A stretch of 64,000 nt of DNA. It comes from CAIVAT01 sp049317265. Its GTDB lineage: Bacteria; Bacteroidota; Bacteroidia; Bacteroidales; FEN-979. This document shows positions 60,964 to 64,000 of the stretch, piece by piece; the stretch's first letter is position 1, and the number at the start of each line of letters is the position of its first letter. A program made the position numbers and the translations under genes. A model generated the notes under the pieces. The model saw only the letters and a list, made by a program, of their open reading frames with translations, did not search any database and was not told where the DNA came from. The DNA lies in the NCBI GenBank assembly GCA_049317265.1, contig JBMOIP010000004.1:1-64000 (forward strand), read 5' to 3'.

Positions 60964-63900
60964 ATGCCGATAAATTTACGTTGGAAAAAGTTTGTTATCC
61001 TTTGGATCTTGCAATTGTGGTTGTTTCCATCAATCGGATTTCCAGAAGGGACCAAGCAAATCAGGCCTACCTCGACAGAACATGGCACCCTGAGAATTAC
61101 CTCTCCGGCCGGCACCACGAACTTTGCCACTTACGGGTGTTATGCGAACTACCGTCTTAATATCCATGTTGAGAACACCAATGAAATGATCCTGTTGGGT
61201 TTTCACAGGGGCAGTGCCAACAACAGAACCTTCCAGCTTAAAGATCCTGCAGGCGTTACCGTTCTGACCGGACTATGCCCGAATGTTGTAAATGACTCAG
61301 GCTACATTTCAACTTACGCGCAGGCGTTGGTTGGCCCGTTTTTCACCTCCGGCGGTTACCATCCGCTCAAATACCAGGTTCCCGCAGGAAACCCCACCGG
61401 TGACTACTACATACAATTTTCAGGGTCCATCGATTTCGATTATTTTGACCTGCAGGTCGTAACAGGTGCGCACACCATTCCAATCCCGGCTGACACTCTG
61501 AATGGACGGGTTTACTCAAAAGCCTGGCAATTTTTTGCCGACCTTAACACAACACCCATTGAACCTTTTTCGGGAAAATTGTATGTATATTCTGACGACA
61601 GTATCGTAACCAGTTGTAAATACAAAAATGTACATATCGGCCAGTTTTCAATGTTTTGTAATCCCTATGGTTGCCTTAACACAGGCAATTTCAGTAGTGA
61701 CTGCCAGTCCAAGAACACCAACACTTCTACCGCTTTCCCGGGAATTGCGCAATACAAATTATTTCTCAACGACCCGGATCCTTTGGTCTATCCAAGCGGA
61801 CATTATGGCGCGCTGGTTGGACAGCCGGTTTATCCATATATTGACGCGGATCCTGCATACCCACTGTGCAGCGGCCGGAAAATAATTTACATCAATGTCA
61901 ATAAAGCCGGAAATGTTGACATAAAAATCACGCTTCCGTATGGGAGTCCGGGAACAGATGTTCACCTGAATGGAATTGTAGTTGTCCCGGGAATAAACGA
62001 AATCTTATGGGATGGCATGGATGGTAATGGGAACATGGTCCCGGATGGAACGCTGGTTTCTGTTCATATTACCTATGTGAACGGACTGACCAATCTGCCG
62101 CTTTGGGACATAGAAGCGAATCCGCAGGGGTTCGAGATCACACTGATCAGGCCCCCAAATCCTTCCGGTGAAAATCCCAACTCATTCTGGGATGATACGC
62201 AGTTAACTGCCTCGGGAGGAGGTGGAGGAGGAAGTTCATGCCTGACTCCGCCGTTAGGGAGTAACTTTACCGGTTGTGCCCCGGGCAGCATTGCAGGAAT
62301 TCCCGGCTGCCATCCATGGGAGACAAATACCTCGGAGTGCCACGACAAAATGATCAATACCTGGTGGTTTTCAGCAAGTTCAAGCCAGGCCAGTATCAGC
62401 ACTACACAGATTGTAACGCCCCCGCCACCTACCATCATTGGAAATTTTGACCGGTGCGGACCCGGTGTGGTAAACCTGGTTGCGCTCGTTCTGACAGGAG
62501 AAGTTGTTCGTTGGTATACCCAGGCCAGCGGGGGAACTCCCCTGGGAACCTCCAACTCAGGTGTTCCATTTGCCCAGCCGCTTGCTACAACAGGAACCTA
62601 TACTTTTTATGCCGAAGCCTATAATCCTATTGCTCCCTATTTCTGCACCAGTAATACAAGAACACCAATTATCGTTCATGCAATTGACATTCCTGATGCG
62701 CCTGTACCGCAAAATGCCCCGTTTTTTCACTGCGGCAGCGGATTTGTCACAATGACCGTTACTCCTTTTTCAAACACAGATGTTGAATGGTATGATGCTG
62801 CTGTTGGAGGAACTTTGTTGTGGGTAGGAAATTCATTTACGACGCCCTTCCTTTTTAACAGTGCAACCTATTATGCCCAGGCCGTCAATGTGACCTATAC
62901 CACCCATTGTACCAGCGTTTCGAGAACCCCGATTATTGCTGAGATCAGGGCTGTTCCCTTCATCTCCAATGCGTCGAACGAGGGAATTTGTTCAGGTTCA
63001 TCCCCCACATTAATTCTTCAGTCAACCCCGGCCGGAGCAGTATTTTCCTGGACAGCCACCAATCCCGACGGCCAGGTTACCGGATATACCACACCTGTTA
63101 ATAATGGGAACCTTACAAATGAAGTGCTGACCCTTAGCCCTGGTATTTACGTTCCCGGGACGGTAAATTATTGGATCACCCCTGCGCTCAACTCCTGTCC
63201 TGGGAATACAGTCAATGTCAATATATATGTAAATGCATACCCCGACCTTACCATATCTCCCCTTGCAACCACCACCATGTGTTCCGGTGAATACACCAAT
63301 ATTCCGCTCTCTTCACAGGTCTTTGGGGCAACCTACAGCTGGTCTGCTTCCGGTTATTCGGCCAATATTACTCCATTCCCATCAGTTGCAGGGTTTGCAA
63401 ACCCAATAGGTCAGCAGTTTTTCAACTCAGGTCATACCGTTGAACCGGTCACCTTTTCAATTACCCCGAGCGCCGCAGGGTGCACCTCCCCCGCCTCAGA
63501 CTATACCATAAATGTTAACCCAGGGCCTTCCACCGTTCTGCCTGTTCCTGCCGAACAAACTGTTTGTCCCAATGTGGCCTCAGTTCCGATTGAATTAAAC
63601 ACGGATGCCATCGGAACTACGGTAACCTATTCATGGACTGCTGTATGCGACCCGGGAATTCCAGGTTGTCCCTCCGGTGGAAGTGGCACCCATCCCTTCT
63701 CGATACCTTCTGCGACAGTTGACAATACAACTTTTATCGAGCAGAATGTGATGTATACGGTTACAGCAGCAATTGGCACTTGCATTGGGGCGCCATCCAT
63801 TTATATCGTTAAAGTAAACCCCACTCCTGATGTAGCCATTCCGTTGAACCCGCCGAGCCCCCAGATAATATGTTCCGGCGATATAACCCAGGCTGTTCCG

Positions 63901-64000
63901 CTGGTTTCACATGTCACCACGCTGCCGGTAGATTACAGCTGGACTGTAAATTGTGACCCTGGAATCCCTGTTTGCCCGGGATCGGTTGTAAGCGGGAACA
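60964..64000 (+). CDS. giant secreted PKD-like protein, 5' part, runs off the window
   Basis: The frame is open from the ATG at 60964 to the last base (1012 codons). The signal peptide (MPINLRWKKFVILWILQLWL...) is followed by an N-terminal module homologous to the 56498 protein: EGTKQIRPTSTEHGTLRI, LNGRVYSKAWQFFADL, YGCLNTGNF, GNVDIKITLPYG, LWDGMDGNGNMVPDGT and ITYVNGLTNLPLWDIEANP. A Gly-rich spacer (SGGGGGGSS), Ig-like T9SS-cargo domains (EVVRWYTQASGGTPL, DVEWYDAAVGG) and PKD-like domains with WTAVCDPGIPGCPSGGSG come after. The C-terminus is outside, so FISUMP or sorting domains cannot be judged. It is a paralogue and tandem neighbour of the preceding gene. Confidence 0.85.
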   Translation, partial: MPINLRWKKFVILWILQLWLFPSIGFPEGTKQIRPTSTEHGTLRITSPAGTTNFATYGCYANYRLNIHVENTNEMILLGFHRGSANNRTFQLKDPAGVTVLTGLCPNVVNDSGYISTYAQALVGPFFTSGGYHPLKYQVPAGNPTGDYYIQFSGSIDFDYFDLQVVTGAHTIPIPADTLNGRVYSKAWQFFADLNTTPIEPFSGKLYVYSDDSIVTSCKYKNVHIGQFSMFCNPYGCLNTGNFSSDCQSKNTNTSTAFPGIAQYKLFLNDPDPLVYPSGHYGALVGQPVYPYIDADPAYPLCSGRKIIYINVNKAGNVDIKITLPYGSPGTDVHLNGIVVVPGINEILWDGMDGNGNMVPDGTLVSVHITYVNGLTNLPLWDIEANPQGFEITLIRPPNPSGENPNSFWDDTQLTASGGGGGGSSCLTPPLGSNFTGCAPGSIAGIPGCHPWETNTSECHDKMINTWWFSASSSQASISTTQIVTPPPPTIIGNFDRCGPGVVNLVALVLTGEVVRWYTQASGGTPLGTSNSGVPFAQPLATTGTYTFYAEAYNPIAPYFCTSNTRTPIIVHAIDIPDAPVPQNAPFFHCGSGFVTMTVTPFSNTDVEWYDAAVGGTLLWVGNSFTTPFLFNSATYYAQAVNVTYTTHCTSVSRTPIIAEIRAVPFISNASNEGICSGSSPTLILQSTPAGAVFSWTATNPDGQVTGYTTPVNNGNLTNEVLTLSPGIYVPGTVNYWITPALNSCPGNTVNVNIYVNAYPDLTISPLATTTMCSGEYTNIPLSSQVFGATYSWSASGYSANITPFPSVAGFANPIGQQFFNSGHTVEPVTFSITPSAAGCTSPASDYTINVNPGPSTVLPVPAEQTVCPNVASVPIELNTDAIGTTVTYSWTAVCDPGIPGCPSGGSGTHPFSIPSATVDNTTFIEQNVMYTVTAAIGTCIGAPSIYIVKVNPTPDVAIPLNPPSPQIICSGDITQAVPLVSHVTTLPVDYSWTVNCDPGIPVCPGSVVSGN

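Overview
The window is a chromosomal segment of a Bacteroidota bacterium, probably an anaerobic member of the Bacteroidales or a close relative. The signs are CarboxypepD-type TonB-dependent receptors, type IX secretion (T9SS) C-terminal sorting domains, a FecI/FecR (DUF4974) pair, HYC_CC_PP, DUF4249, GIN and FISUMP families, a class I promoter -7 element (TAnnTTTG) in front of many genes, and almost no Shine-Dalgarno sequences. Pyruvate phosphate dikinase and the [FeFe]-hydrogenase maturase HydF point to anaerobic, fermentative energy metabolism. No rRNA, tRNA, CRISPR array, transposase or phage gene was seen.

Layout. 1-2145: 3' part of ppdK and its terminator. 2197-5527 (minus): a metal-type outer-membrane uptake set (HMA protein, TonB receptor, HYC_CC_PP protein). 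5691-11633: housekeeping genes (folP, cdaA, a TPR lipoprotein, def, ruvX, dapD, GT9, Sua5/YciO/YrdC). 11652-16088: TonB receptor, DUF4249 lipoprotein and hydF. 16121-19291: an SDR and a T9SS cargo protein. 19299-23322: an FMN riboswitch with terminator driving ribD-ribE-ribBA-ribH. 23309-28355: a PorE-like OmpA protein, a second T9SS cargo protein, and the agmatine-to-putrescine pair. 28377-35932 (minus): aroC, a DUF349 protein, a patatin/outer-membrane protein, a Cys/Met PLP enzyme and OsmC.

36049-44073 is the most distinctive block. An ECF sigma factor and a FecR anti-sigma factor overlap a gene for an STN + carboxypeptidase-regulatory protein whose C-terminal half is not a TonB receptor but twelve 16-residue repeats (LA_2272-like). 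A second protein with ten such repeats, a GIN lipoprotein and a TonB receptor without an STN domain follow. Together they look like a surface-signalling module in which the STN sensor sits on a repeat protein.

44098-64000 is a surface-protein region: a FISUMP lipoprotein, a tricorn-like protease, a GT39 membrane glycosyltransferase, an aspartase/fumarase-family lyase, then three giant secreted proteins in tandem (1253, 1423 and >1012 residues). These are built from IgGFc-binding, Ig/PKD-like and FISUMP modules; the last runs off the window.

Between genes lie short tandem repeats: 8-bp units at five places, 7-bp units at three, and a palindromic GCATGC-centred cluster at 35401-35528. Mononucleotide tracts (C9 inside a giant surface protein, two C8 tracts in a TonB receptor, G10 in the rib leader) could be slippage sites.
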